64,000 bases of DNA from Longimicrobium sp. (lineage in GTDB: Bacteria > Gemmatimonadota > Gemmatimonadetes > Longimicrobiales > Longimicrobiaceae), in NCBI GenBank assembly GCA_036377595.1, contig DASUYB010000136.1, positions 1-64,000 on the forward strand, written 5' to 3'. Each line of letters opens with the position of its first letter. Within the stretch, counting starts at the first letter, position 1. Made by a program: the position numbers and the translations under genes. A model generated the notes under the pieces. It was not told the origin of the DNA and did not search any database. It saw nothing but the letters and a program-made list of their open reading frames with translations. Below are positions 1-11,039 of the stretch, one piece after another.

Positions 1-957
<957 letters not shown>

Positions 958-1069
958 GTGCCAAGTGCCCAGTGCCCAGTGCCAAGTGCCAAGTAGGAAG
1001 TGCTGAGTGCTGAGTGCTGAGTGCTGAGTGCTGAGTGCTGAGTGCTGAGTGCTGAGTGCTGAGTGCTGA
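958..1069. repeat. Heptamer tandem array, 16 units of GTGC-NNN
   Basis: Sixteen consecutive 7-bp units: five of GTGCCAA/GTGCCCA, one GTAGGAA, then ten identical GTGCTGA. The array starts on the base after the ino1 stop codon. Related period-7 or period-8 arrays occur after several other stop codons in this window. Confidence 0.9.
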
Positions 1070-1134
1070 GGAGATGGCCCTGCTTGCCGAGCGGCGAGCG
1101 GGGCCGTCTCTTTTGCGCTCGGTGCCGGCGCTGC

Positions 1135-1290
1135 GCCCTCTCCCTGGCGCTTCGCGCCTGTCCCTCCCCCAAAACCGACTGGGGGAGGGACCTGGGCTCG
1201 CTTCGCTCGCGGCTACTCAGCGCGGCCGCAGATTTCAGTTTTCTCCCCTCCCCTGCGCAGCGGGGGAGGGGCCGGGGGAGGGGGCCTGCC
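1135..1290. repeat. Two C/G-rich intergenic repeat boxes
   Basis: Positions 1162-1189 hold a hairpin of CCCTCCCCC and GGGGGAGGG around AAAACCGACT. Related copies with the central AAAACCGACT inverted lie at 50003-50033 and 59181-59210. Positions 1241-1286 hold TTCTCCCCTCCCCTGCG followed by G-rich sequence, with further copies near 11195, 21650, 22910 and 36412. The rest of 1070-1477 shows no convincing gene. Confidence 0.8.
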
Positions 1291-1477
1291 CGCGGCCGCG
1301 CGAATCCCCGCCGCCAGCGCGAATCTCCTCACCCCTACCTCTCCCGGTACGGGAGAGGTGGCGAGCCTAAGCGAGCCGGAGAGGGCGCGATGCCGAGGCG
1401 CGCTACGGTGCTCGCCTGACGTCGAGGGCTCCCGCTGCGCTATCCTGATCCTCATCTCCCGATACTCCACACCACCC

Positions 1478-2122
1478 GTGCCCCCCGACGACTTCCTCAC
1501 CCTCGCGGCGCCCGCGGAGGCGCAGACGCGCGTGAAGGCGTCCGTCTTCCTCGCCTACGCGGCGCCCGTGGCGAGCGAGGAGGAGGCGCGCGCCGTCCTC
1601 GCCGCGCGCGAGAAGGCGATGTGGGACGCCACGCACCACTGCTCCGCGTGGCGCCTGCGCGGCGGCGTGTCGCGCGCGAACGACGCGGGCGAGCCGTCGG
1701 GGAGCGCGGGCGCGCCGATCCTCGCCGCGATTGAGGGCGCGGGGCTGGTCGACGCGATCGTCGTCGTGACGCGCTGGTACGGGGGGACGAAGCTGGGGGT
1801 GGGCGGGCTGATGCGCGCCTACGGGGAGGCCGCGGCGCTGGCGCTGGAGGCCGCGCCGCGGCGCGTGGGAACGGCTGCCGTGCGGCTGCGCGTGGCCTAT
1901 CCCTACGCGCACACGGCGGCGGTGATGCGCGTGCTGGAGCGCGCCGGCGCCGCGGAGGTGGAGCACGGCTACGCGGAGTCGGGGGATTCGGGGATCGCGG
2001 AGTTCAGCGTTCCCGCGTCGGCCGAGGCGTTCGTGCGCGACGAGCTGCGCGAATCCACCGCGGGGGCGCTGGCGCCGGAGCGCGTGGGCGGGCGCGTGCT
2101 GTACCGGAACGCGGATTCGTGA
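1478..2122 (+). CDS. yigZ: YigZ/IMPACT family protein
   Basis: A 214-residue protein of the YigZ (UPF0029/IMPACT) family, normally about 200-210 residues. The IMPACT domain occupies roughly residues 20-130 and holds the diagnostic block TRWYGGTKLGVGGL near residue 105, followed by the smaller C-terminal domain. The GTG at 1478 is chosen because the open frame upstream of it reads through low-complexity intergenic repeat and the family length fits from here. Biochemical function is poorly defined; the eukaryotic relative regulates GCN2. A hairpin with a T run follows the gene. Confidence 0.87.
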   Translation: MPPDDFLTLAAPAEAQTRVKASVFLAYAAPVASEEEARAVLAAREKAMWDATHHCSAWRLRGGVSRANDAGEPSGSAGAPILAAIEGAGLVDAIVVVTRWYGGTKLGVGGLMRAYGEAAALALEAAPRRVGTAAVRLRVAYPYAHTAAVMRVLERAGAAEVEHGYAESGDSGIAEFSVPASAEAFVRDELRESTAGALAPERVGGRVLYRNADS

Positions 2123-2141
2123 TCGGCGTATTCAGGGACAC

Positions 2142-2175
2142 ACGCGCCGCGGCACCGCCGCCGCGGGCGCGTTTT
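2142..2175 (+). terminator. Likely rho-independent terminator after yigZ
   Basis: ACGCGCC-GCGGC pairs with GCCGC-G-GGCGCGT with one bulged G, followed directly by TTTT. It begins 20 bp past the yigZ stop codon. Confidence 0.6.
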
Positions 2176-2260
2176 CTTCCGGCGCGACGCGCCGTTTCCC
2201 AGTCCGCACCGCCGCCCGCCGCAACCCGCGCGGCAGAGCTGTTCCCCGAGGTCGAAGCGC

Positions 2261-2656
2261 ATGGATGGAGCCGTGTTAGCCGATCCGATCATGGAGCGCC
2301 TGCGCAGGCGCTATCCCATGTATCACGAGACGGCCTACCTCTTCCTCCTGGCCGCCCTCCACTACACCATCCAGCGCCTCGGCGAGGCGCGCCACATCTC
2401 GGGCCGCGAGCTGGCCGAGGGGTGCCGCGACCTGGCGCTGGAGCGCTACGGCCCCATGGCGCGCAGCGTGCTGGAATACTGGGGGATCCGCGGCACCCGC
2501 GACTTCGGCGAGATCGTGTTCGCGCTGGTGGAGCTGGGGATCCTGGTGAAGCAGGACAACGACTCGCTCGACGACTTCGACGGCGTGTTCTGCTTCTCCG
2601 ACGCCTTCGAGCAGAACTACCCCTGGGCCTGCCCGCCCCGCATCGAAGAAGCCTGA
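2261..2656 (+). CDS. Minf_1886/TIGR04138-type conserved protein
   Basis: A 131-residue acidic soluble protein. It matches the pattern I know from the Minf_1886 (TIGR04138) family: a 'YHETAYLFLLAALHYT' start, then ISGRELAEGCRDLALE, then YGPMARSVLEYWGI, GTRDFGEIVFALVE and a final SDAFEQNYP. No enzymatic motif or membrane segment is present, and the function is unknown. An alternative start lies at the internal ATG at 2291 (residue 11). The spacing to the next gene (140 bp) does not indicate tight coupling. The family assignment is from memory of sequence pattern only. Confidence 0.75.
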   Translation: MDGAVLADPIMERLRRRYPMYHETAYLFLLAALHYTIQRLGEARHISGRELAEGCRDLALERYGPMARSVLEYWGIRGTRDFGEIVFALVELGILVKQDNDSLDDFDGVFCFSDAFEQNYPWACPPRIEEA

Positions 2657-2796
2657 TCTCCATCTCCCTCCATCACCTCCGTACGCAATCGGCTCTCGTT
2701 GGAACACGCTTTGCGGCGACTTGCTCGTTTGTCCGAAGTGTGGGGGGCGTGAGGGCACGCCCGGGGCAGTGCTGACCGAAGAGGGGAGGGGACGCC

Positions 2797-2994
2797 ATGC
2801 CGGACGAACGTGAGTTTCCGCAGTGCCTGAAGTGCAACCAGGGAATCCTGGTCCCGCTTTCCGACTACGGGCGCGACGGGGCGCCCATCACCTACAAGGC
2901 CTGGGTCTGCACCAATCCCGAGTGCGGGTTCAACATCCGCATCGACAACGGCGAGATCAGCTACGGCCGCACCATCGGGCAGAGCTTCAAGTAG
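2797..2994 (+). CDS. Small zinc-ribbon-like protein (65 aa)
   Basis: A 65-residue protein with a CLKC pair near residue 10 and a CTNPEC pair near residue 37, spaced as in a four-cysteine zinc ribbon. The C-terminal part (GFNIRIDNGEISYGR) resembles the strand region of a zinc-ribbon fold. A purine-rich stretch, GAGGGGAGGGG, precedes the ATG. The gene ends just before a hairpin. Specific function is not recognisable; binding nucleic acid or acting as a small regulator is only a guess. Confidence 0.72.
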   Translation: MPDEREFPQCLKCNQGILVPLSDYGRDGAPITYKAWVCTNPECGFNIRIDNGEISYGRTIGQSFK

Positions 2995-3028
2995 CGCCGT
3001 AGCCCGCAGCCGACCCTGACCGGCAGTG

Positions 3029-3053
3029 CCCACGGCGGACCCTCCGCCGTGGG
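3029..3053 (+). terminator. Hairpin after the zinc-ribbon gene
   Basis: A perfect 11-bp stem, CCCACGGCGGA with TCCGCCGTGGG, loop CCC. There is no T run after it. It covers an upstream GTG candidate start of the following gene, which argues for the later start of that gene. Confidence 0.6.
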
Positions 3054-3079
3054 CCTCGCGCTTCCGGACCCGCCGCATC

Positions 3080-4639
3080 ATGCCGAACCGGCACTCTTTT
3101 CCTCGTCACCGCCCCGCGTTCTTCGCGCGCGAGACCGTTCCCGTGCTCACCGCCGACGAGATGCGCGCGTGGGACCGCCACGCCATCGACGAGGCCGGCG
3201 TTCCCGAGCGGGTGCTGATGGAAAGCGCCGGCCGTGGCGTCGCCTCCGTCATCCAGCGTCTCCACCCCGACGGCCGCGTGCTCGTCCTCTGCGGCAGCGG
3301 CAACAACGGGGGAGACGGGCTCGTCGCCGCGCGGACGCTCGGCGCGTGGGGCCGCGACGTGCGCGTGATCGCCGCCGGTTCGCGCCCGCCGGAAGACGCG
3401 CTGCGGCATGGGTGGGAGATGGAGATCGGTTCGCTCGACGATCTCGACGCGGAGATCGCGGCCGCGGACGTGCTGGTCGACGCGCTGCTGGGGACGGGAT
3501 CGACGGGCGCCCCGCGCGCGCCGTACAACCGCGTGATCGCCGCGATGAACGGGGCGGGGAAGCCGGTCATCGCCGTCGACGGTCCGTCGGGGATCGACTT
3601 CACCACCGGCGCGGCCGCGGGCGAGGTTGTCCATGCGGACGTGACGGTGACGTTCGGCGCGCCCAAGCGGGGGCTGCTCCTCTTCCCCGGACGCCAGCAC
3701 GCGGGCCGCATCGTCTGCGTGGAGATCGGGTTCGATCCGCTCGCCCGCGGCCACCGCGCGCAGCTCATCACCCCCGCCTGGGCAATGAAGCATCTCCCGC
3801 CCGTTCCGCCTGACGCGCACAAGGGGGAGATGGGGCGCGTGGTGATCGTGGCCGGGCGGGAGGGGATGGCCGGCGCGTCCGTGCTCGCGGGGATGGGCGC
3901 CCTGCGCGCGGGCGCGGGGATGGCCGTGCTCGTTGCCCCCGAGGCCAACCGCAGGATCATCCAGACGGCGATCCCCGAGGCGCTGTACGAGGACCGCGCC
4001 TCCGTCGCCGACGACGTGTTCGCGAAGGCGGACGCCATCGTGGCCGGGCCGGGGATGGGGACCGACGACGAGGCGGCGGAGCTGCTGGGCCGGATCATCG
4101 ACGTTGCGGACTGCCCGCTCCTTTTCGACGCGGACGCCACCACGCTGCTCGCCACCCACGACCGCCTCGCTGAAGCCGTCCGCCAGCCGCTCCTGCTGAC
4201 ACCGCACCCCGGCGAAGCCTCGCGGCTGCTGGACCGGCCGACGAAGAAGATCACCGCCGATCCGTTCGATGCCGCGCTCGACCTGGCGGACCGATTCGGG
4301 TGCGCCGCGCTGCTGAAGGGCGCGCCGTCGCTGGTGGCGTCGGGTGCCGAGCCGGTGCTGGTGAGCGTCGCAGGCCACAGCGGCATCGCCACCGGCGGGA
4401 TGGGCGACACGCTGAGCGGCGTCACCGGCGCGTTCCTCGCGCTCTGCCGCGATCCGCGCGTGGCCGCGGGGCTGGGATTGTGGTACTGCGGCCGCGCCGC
4501 GGAGATCGCCGGCCGCGGCCGCGGCCTCATCCCCCGCGACGTCTCCTCCGCCGTCCCCCAAGCGCTGCTGGAGGCGCCGTCCACCGAGAGCGAGCTCGCC
4601 CTCCCCGCGCTGACGCTGGATCTGCACGCGGCGTACTGA
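3080..4639 (+). CDS. nnr: Bifunctional NAD(P)H-hydrate epimerase/dehydratase
   Basis: A 519-residue fusion that repairs hydrated NAD(P)H. The N-terminal YjeF epimerase domain (about residues 20-225) holds GSGNNGGDGL. The C-terminal ADP/ATP-dependent dehydratase domain (about 245-510) holds GREGMAGASVLAGMGALRAGAGM in two parts and the nucleotide-site block GGMGDTLSGV. Length is normal for the fused form. The frame is open from a GTG at 3026, but that start lies inside a hairpin; the ATG at 3080 is preferred, and a still later GTG just before VLTADEM is possible. Expected to be cytosolic. Confidence 0.93.
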   Translation: MPNRHSFPRHRPAFFARETVPVLTADEMRAWDRHAIDEAGVPERVLMESAGRGVASVIQRLHPDGRVLVLCGSGNNGGDGLVAARTLGAWGRDVRVIAAGSRPPEDALRHGWEMEIGSLDDLDAEIAAADVLVDALLGTGSTGAPRAPYNRVIAAMNGAGKPVIAVDGPSGIDFTTGAAAGEVVHADVTVTFGAPKRGLLLFPGRQHAGRIVCVEIGFDPLARGHRAQLITPAWAMKHLPPVPPDAHKGEMGRVVIVAGREGMAGASVLAGMGALRAGAGMAVLVAPEANRRIIQTAIPEALYEDRASVADDVFAKADAIVAGPGMGTDDEAAELLGRIIDVADCPLLFDADATTLLATHDRLAEAVRQPLLLTPHPGEASRLLDRPTKKITADPFDAALDLADRFGCAALLKGAPSLVASGAEPVLVSVAGHSGIATGGMGDTLSGVTGAFLALCRDPRVAAGLGLWYCGRAAEIAGRGRGLIPRDVSSAVPQALLEAPSTESELALPALTLDLHAAY

Positions 4640-4670
4640 CGGCGGGGATCGTCGGATGTCGAGGGGACGG

Positions 4671-6606
<1,936 letters not shown>

Positions 6607-6644
6607 CCCGCGGCGCGGAAATGCTTACATTTGCTGTTCAATGA

Positions 6645-6718
<74 letters not shown>

Positions 6719-6726
6719 CTGTCGCG

Positions 6727-6750
6727 AAGGCCGGTCTTCGGGCCGGCCTT
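6727..6750 (+). terminator. UUCG-loop hairpin between the tRNAs
   Basis: AAGGCCGGTC and GGCCGGCCTT enclose a TTCG tetraloop and are followed by CTGCG rather than a T run. This may be a processing or termination signal between the two tRNA genes. Confidence 0.5.
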
Positions 6751-6756
6751 CTGCGT

Positions 6757-6830
6757 GGCAGGGTAGCTCAGCCGGTTAGAGCGTACGACTCATAATCGTA
6801 AGGTCGGGGGTTCGAGTCCCCCCCCTGCTA
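6757..6830 (+). tRNA. tRNA with CAT anticodon (elongator Met, or Ile2)
   Basis: A 74-nt cloverleaf: GGCAGGG/CCCTGCT acceptor, D arm AGCTCAGCCGGTTAGAGC, anticodon arm CGACTCATAATCG, T arm GGGGG-TTCGAGT-CCCCC. CCA is not encoded. The anticodon stem CGACTCATAATCG is the same as in E. coli tRNA-Ile2 (where C34 becomes lysidine) and unlike elongator tRNA-Met, so the amino acid identity is open. Confidence 0.9.
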
Positions 6831-6845
6831 CTACTTACAAGCGAA

Positions 6846-6876
6846 GGCCCCGCAACGGTTACGTTGCGGGGCCTTT
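6846..6876 (+). terminator. Rho-independent terminator of the tRNA unit
   Basis: A perfect 11-bp stem, GGCCCCGCAAC with GTTGCGGGGCC, loop GGTTAC, followed by TTT. It lies 15 bp after the second tRNA. Confidence 0.85.
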
Positions 6877-7066
6877 GCTGTGTTCGGGCCCGGTGTCAAC
6901 CGCAGTGACAGGGGACCTGGCAGTCTTGCGGCGCAATTTGAATTCCCGCTCGCCGGAGAAGTGTCTGGCGGCCCGGCCTCGGGAAGTCCGTACTCACGAT
7001 AACCACACCGTTTATCCGCCGGTGACGCTATCTCGGCCGTTACCCTTGCGTCCCCGCAGGTCACGG

Positions 7067-7090
7067 ACTATATACAACCGTATGGTTGTA
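7067..7090 (+). promoter_or_regulatory. Candidate -10 box and ArsR operator over the start codon
   Basis: A TATATA stretch overlaps and runs into the perfect inverted repeat TACAACC-GTAT-GGTTGTA (7073-7090). The repeat covers the ATG at 7082 of the ArsR gene. The geometry suits autorepression by a small winged-helix dimer. Binding is inferred. Confidence 0.55.
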
Positions 7091-7438
7091 GATCTGGAAC
7101 CGGCCGAGGTGGACCTGCTCTTCCACGCCCTCTCCGACGCGACCCGGCGCGACATCGTGCGTCGCACCATGGAAGAGTCGTTCTCGGTCTCGACCTTGGC
7201 CCGCGACTACCCGATGAGCTTCGCGGCGGTGCAGAAGCACGTCGCCGTCCTGGAGAGGGCGGGACTCGTGACCAAACAACGACGGGGCCGGGAGCACCTG
7301 GTGGCGGGCAACGCCGCCGCCCTGCGTGCCGCCCATGACGCCCTGGACCGACTCGAACTGCTCTGGCGTGAGCGCGTCGCCCGGATGGACGACCTGCTCG
7401 CCACTGACCCCGACTCCCGGGAGAAGACATGCCGGTAA
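7082..7438 (+). CDS. ArsR-family winged-helix repressor
   Basis: A 118-residue single-domain regulator. FHALSDATRRDIVRR (near residue 13) begins the winged helix, the recognition helix is in the PMSFAAVQKHVAVLERAGL segment, and the wing is TKQRRGREHLV. No metal-binding CxxC is seen, which fits the metal-independent subgroup usually paired with an SRPBCC/AHSA1 gene. The ATG at 7082 is chosen because family homology begins there and it sits inside a palindrome. The stop overlaps the next start by 10 bp, so the two genes form an operon. Confidence 0.9.
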   Translation: MVVDLEPAEVDLLFHALSDATRRDIVRRTMEESFSVSTLARDYPMSFAAVQKHVAVLERAGLVTKQRRGREHLVAGNAAALRAAHDALDRLELLWRERVARMDDLLATDPDSREKTCR

Positions 7439-7914
7439 CCAGCGTAACCCAGGACGCCGAGAGGCTGACGATGACCGTCGTCGCCGAGTTCGACGCGGCG
7501 CTTCCGCGAGTGTGGCAGCTCTACGCCGACCCTCGTCAGCTCGAGCAGTGGTGGAACCCGCCGGAGTTCCCGCTCACCGTCGTCGAGCACGACCTGTCCG
7601 TCGGCGGGTACGTTCGCGCCCAGGTCATTGGTCCGGGCGGCGAGAAGGTCCACGCCTACTGGCGCATCACCGCCGTGGAAGCCCCGCGCAGCATGGCGTG
7701 GGAGGACGGCTTCCTGAACGACCAGGGCGAACCCGACCCCAACATGCCGCTCAACACCATGCTGGTTACGCTCTCCGACCGCGCCGGCGGTGGCACCGTC
7801 ATGACGCTGGTGACCACCTTCGCCTCCGTCGAGAGCATGGAGATGCACGTGGAGATGCCCCTCGAGGCTCAGCTCATCCAGATGGTCGGCCAAGCCGAGG
7901 CGCTGCTCAGCTGA
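7429..7914 (+). CDS. SRPBCC/AHSA1-domain protein
   Basis: A 161-residue START-like (AHSA1/CalC subgroup) hydrophobic-cavity protein. The N-terminal FDAALPRVWQLYADPRQLEQWW is the family opening, GGYVRAQV and YWRITAVEAPRSMAWE follow, and the long C-terminal helix is at about residues 140-161. No enzyme activity can be assigned. It starts within the end of the ArsR gene; ArsR plus SRPBCC is a common two-gene unit, so the regulator probably controls this gene. Confidence 0.9.
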   Translation: MPVTSVTQDAERLTMTVVAEFDAALPRVWQLYADPRQLEQWWNPPEFPLTVVEHDLSVGGYVRAQVIGPGGEKVHAYWRITAVEAPRSMAWEDGFLNDQGEPDPNMPLNTMLVTLSDRAGGGTVMTLVTTFASVESMEMHVEMPLEAQLIQMVGQAEALLS

Positions 7915-8243
7915 ACCTGGTCCTGACGCGCTCCTGCAGCTCGCCGTCGAGATAGAGGTCGACCTTCTCGTTGTAGAAGCACGCGATCTTCTGGCACTCC
8001 GGCAGCGGCGAGCGGTAGATCCAGACGAAGTCGGAGTACGTCATGTCGCCCACCTGCAGGTCCCAGTAGGTGGCGGTGCCCTGGTAGGGGCACTGCGTCT
8101 CCGACGCCGACGGCGTGGTCGAGCTTCACGTCGGTGATCGGCAGGTAGTAGCGCGGCGGCAGCCCCGTCTCGAAGAGGATCCGCGGCTGACGCGACTCCG
8201 CGAGGGTCACGCCGCCGACCTCGATCGCACGTCTCCGCCGCAT
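7911..8243 (-). pseudogene. DUF427-domain gene broken by a frameshift
   Basis: Reading leftward, the first frame gives GGVTLAESRQPRILFETG and LPPRYYLPITDVKLD, the start of a DUF427 protein. After about 8115 that frame becomes nonsense. The neighbouring frame instead gives ETQCPYQGTATYWDLQ, then SDFVWIYRSPLPECQKIACF and FYNEKVDLYLDGE, ending in TGA inside the end of the SRPBCC gene. A single net frame change near 8100-8120 would rejoin the halves. The N-terminus is also doubtful. It converges on the SRPBCC gene. A sequencing error cannot be excluded. Confidence 0.75.
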
Positions 8244-8434
8244 CCAGCTACGGCTGCCCCTCCACGGGCGAGCTCGATTCCTGGCACATCCGCCTCCCGG
8301 GATCGCCGAGACGGTCTGCTCGGTCTCCCCCATCCCGGCCAACTACAGAGTCATCTCCTCCGGAAGCGCTACTTATACCAACTCCGGGTGAAGTATTGGT
8401 GCGACCCAGCCAATCCCGTGCTGCCGCGATGATA

Positions 8435-8497
8435 GATCCTTCGGCCTGCAAACGCTTGCACAGACGCTGATTACGGTCTGGCCGGCCTCAGGATGAC
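8435..8497 (-). repeat. 63-bp dispersed repeat, copy 1
   Basis: The reverse complement matches 49691-49753 at most of the 63 positions. It begins GTCATCCTGAGGCCGG and ends GGCCGAAGGATC. It is the only recognisable item between the DUF427 remnant and about 8600; the rest of 8344-8960 holds no gene I can support. Confidence 0.8.
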
Positions 8498-8620
8498 GTC
8501 AGCGTGGGATCGGTGCGAGTGCATCAACTCAATTGCCGGAGTTGATTTACTGTCCCGGATCGGGGTTCAACACCCGAAAGATCCAGCGGGTGTAGCGCGG
8601 GCGAGGAAGCGGTCCGCGTG

Positions 8621-8654
8621 AACGCCCCCGCGCTGCGGCTCTGGCGGGGGCGTT
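8621..8654. terminator. Hairpin in a gene-poor stretch
   Basis: AACGCCCCCG pairs with CGGGGGCGTT across a 14-nt loop. There is no T run and no adjacent gene end, so its role is unclear. Confidence 0.35.
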
Positions 8655-8960
8655 CGTCACGCCGGCATGCCGGATCGTCACTGGCGCGTCATGCGCGTCA
8701 AGGGGCCTTCTGGCGCTCGGAGGGCGGTCTTCCTGCAGCATCAGGCTCTGGAACCGGCGATCGGCGCGGGTGATCGCCACCAACGGTGAACCGGCGGGGG
8801 TGATTCCACTCCCGCGATCACACCATTTCGTCGCACGCGTGACCCGGCGGTGACGGAGATCGCGTGTTCCGCGTCAAATGTTGCACACCGGACGGAGGGC
8901 ACGTATCTTCCCGTCGCTTGCCGTGCCGGATCGCCGGGTCCTTCGCCCCAGGAGCGGTGC

Positions 8961-9278
8961 ATGGTCCTCTGCCGGAAGTGCGCGCACACCACACGACTGA
9001 GGATGCTCAGCTGCCCGCGCTGCGGCTACGCGCTCCCCTACTGGCGGTCGAAGCGGTGGCGGATGCGCGTGGACCCGGCGGGGGTGACCTCGGGGAAGGA
9101 GTGCCCGCGCTGTGGCAGACCGACCAAGCGCCGGCCCTCGCCCGGCTGGGTGAAGCCGATCCGCGCGCTGTCGCTGCACCACTGCAGCTATCGCACGTGC
9201 GACGGCTGCGGCTGGCACGGCGTGGCCTTCCACGCCCGCTCCTCGCACCGACGGGCGGAGCGCGCCGCGGAAGGCTGA
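8961..9278 (+). CDS. Four-CxxC zinc-ribbon protein
   Basis: A 105-residue basic protein with four CxxC knuckles: CRKC (residue 4), CPRC (near 18), CPRC (near 46) and CDGC (near 78), enough for two zinc sites. A CAGGAG ribosome binding site sits seven bases before the ATG at 8961; the frame is open upstream, but homology and the binding site favour this start. No catalytic motif. It could be a nucleic-acid-binding or structural zinc protein; the specific function is unknown. It converges with the DegP-like gene across a strong shared hairpin. Confidence 0.75.
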   Translation: MVLCRKCAHTTRLRMLSCPRCGYALPYWRSKRWRMRVDPAGVTSGKECPRCGRPTKRRPSPGWVKPIRALSLHHCSYRTCDGCGWHGVAFHARSSHRRAERAAEG

Positions 9279-9296
9279 TCTCCGTCGCGAAGAACG

Positions 9297-9337
9297 AAGA
9301 AGCGGGGCCGCCGGTGCATCCGGCGGCCCCGCTTCTT
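9297..9337. terminator. Bidirectional terminator, 18-bp perfect stem
   Basis: AAGAAGCGGGGCCGCCGG pairs exactly with CCGGCGGCCCCGCTTCTT around TGCAT. T-rich DNA follows on the + side (TTCTTTCTCT). It lies between two convergent genes and can serve both. Confidence 0.85.
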
Positions 9338-9361
9338 TCTCTCTTCCCGCGTCTCGGGCCG

Positions 9362-10879
9362 TCAGTCGGGGAGGCGGATGTTCAGGATCGAGCGGGTGGC
9401 GCCGGCCTGCACCTGCAGCGAGACGATGTCGCCGGGGCGCTTGCGGGCCATCGCCGCGCGGAAGGCGGCCACGTCGTTCACCGCCTGGCCGTCGACGGCC
9501 AGGATGCGCATCTCCTCCTGGATGCCGGCGCGGCTGGCGGGGCCGTACGGCTGCACGCCGGTCACGATCACCCCGCCGTTGCCGGCGTAGCCCTGCCGCC
9601 GCGCGATGTCGGGCGTGAGCGGGCCCACGGCCACGCCGAGCTTGCTGGCGCCGTTGTCGGTCGCCGCGGGCTGCGGCGTGCTTGCCGCCACGCGCTGCGA
9701 CGGGTCGGTCTGCGCTTGGATCAGCGTGACCTTCACCTGCCGGCGGTTGCCGTAGCGGATCACGTCGAGCGTCACCTGGTCGCCCGGGTGGTAGCCGGCG
9801 ATCACGCGCTGGAACTGGCCCACGCGCTGGATCGGCTTCCCGTCCACCGCCACGATCACGTCGCCCTGGCGCATCCCGGCGCGCTCGGCGGGCGAGCTGG
9901 CGGTGAAGTCCTGCGCCACCACCCCCTCGATGCGCTGGAGCCTGTAGACCTCGGCGTCCTCGGGGGTGACCTCGGTGATCTGCACGCCCAGCGCGGGGCG
10001 GCGCACCGCGTGGTAGCGGATCAGGTCGTCGGAGATGCGGCGCGCCAGGTCGACCGGCACGGCGAACCCGTATCCCGAGTAATAGCCGGTGCGCGAGGCG
10101 ATGGCGCTGTTCACGCCGACCACCTCGCCGCGGAGGTTGACGAGCGGGCCGCCCGAGTTGCCGGGGTTGATGGGCGCGTCGGTCTGGATGAAGTCCTCGA
10201 TGGCCCAGCGGCTCCCCGAGGTCTGGCCGATGATCCCCAGCCCCCGCCCCTTGGCGCTGATGATCCCCGAGGTGACGGTGGTCCCCAGGTCCAGCGGGTT
10301 GCCGATGGCCAGCACCCACTCGCCGATGCGGGCGGTCTCGGAGCTCCCCAGGCGCACGGTGGGAAGGCCGCGCGCGTCGACCTTGATCACCGCGATGTCG
10401 GTCAGCGGGTCGCGGCCCACCACGGTGGCGCGCAGGTGCCGGTTGTCCTGCAGCACCACGTCGATCTTGTCGGCGTCGGCCACCACGTGGTTGTTGGTCA
10501 GGATGTAGCCGTCGGCCGAGATGATGAAGCCCGAGCCGCGGCCCTCCTGCGGCGCGTTCTGGTCGGGCATGCGGAACTGCGGGAACATGCGCCGGAAGTC
10601 GTCGGCCTCCGGCCCCTCCTCGCCGCCATCGCCGCCGCCGCGCGGGCGCCGCTCGGTGTCGATGGAGACCACCGCGGGCGTGACGCTCTCGGCGATGGAG
10701 ATGAAGGCGTCGCTGAGGTCGGCCACCGGCTTGACGTCGGTGCGGCTGGGGGCCTGCTGCAGCACGGCGGCGTGGCCGCCGGCGGTCAGGTCCAGCCCCG
10801 AGGCCAGCAGCACCCCGCCGGTAAAGGCAACGGCGGTGGCGGCGATCAGCGTAATCCTGGTGCGCACTGGATCGGGCAT
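9362..10879 (-). CDS. degP: HtrA/DegP-type periplasmic serine protease
   Basis: A 505-residue trypsin-like protease/chaperone with two PDZ domains. Residues about 8-28 form an N-terminal membrane anchor or signal. The protease domain carries the triad His131 (LTNNHVV), Asp161 (DPLTDIAVIK) and Ser242 (NPGNSGGPL). PDZ1 spans about 320-400 (ASSPAERAGMRQGDVIVAVDG) and PDZ2 about 420-500 (GPASRAGIQEEMRILAVDG). The ATG at 10879 is chosen over an in-frame start 17 codons upstream because the basic-hydrophobic signal begins there. A Gly-rich loop (about residues 79-90) follows the first protease strand. It likely handles misfolded envelope proteins, fitting its place downstream of dnaK. Confidence 0.93.
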   Translation of the reverse strand: MPDPVRTRITLIAATAVAFTGGVLLASGLDLTAGGHAAVLQQAPSRTDVKPVADLSDAFISIAESVTPAVVSIDTERRPRGGGDGGEEGPEADDFRRMFPQFRMPDQNAPQEGRGSGFIISADGYILTNNHVVADADKIDVVLQDNRHLRATVVGRDPLTDIAVIKVDARGLPTVRLGSSETARIGEWVLAIGNPLDLGTTVTSGIISAKGRGLGIIGQTSGSRWAIEDFIQTDAPINPGNSGGPLVNLRGEVVGVNSAIASRTGYYSGYGFAVPVDLARRISDDLIRYHAVRRPALGVQITEVTPEDAEVYRLQRIEGVVAQDFTASSPAERAGMRQGDVIVAVDGKPIQRVGQFQRVIAGYHPGDQVTLDVIRYGNRRQVKVTLIQAQTDPSQRVAASTPQPAATDNGASKLGVAVGPLTPDIARRQGYAGNGGVIVTGVQPYGPASRAGIQEEMRILAVDGQAVNDVAAFRAAMARKRPGDIVSLQVQAGATRSILNIRLPD

Positions 10880-11039
10880 GGGGGTGTGATTCGGGTTGTG
10901 CGGGATGGGTGATGCTAATCCTCCACCCATAAAAGTGCCTGCGCGGCAGCGACTTCGGTAGGGGGTCGGATTAGATGGGGATTAGCCGCCCCGGGAGATC
11001 CGGCTTCCGTGCGGCCCGCCGCCATGAGACCCTCACCCG

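Noticed and set aside
3026-3079. Upstream GTG start for nnr
   Set aside because: It lies within a perfect hairpin that ends the previous gene, and the added residues show no family similarity.
8864-10912. A 682-codon open frame antisense to the DegP-like protease
   Set aside because: The minus-strand gene carries an intact catalytic triad and PDZ domains; the plus frame is a shadow.
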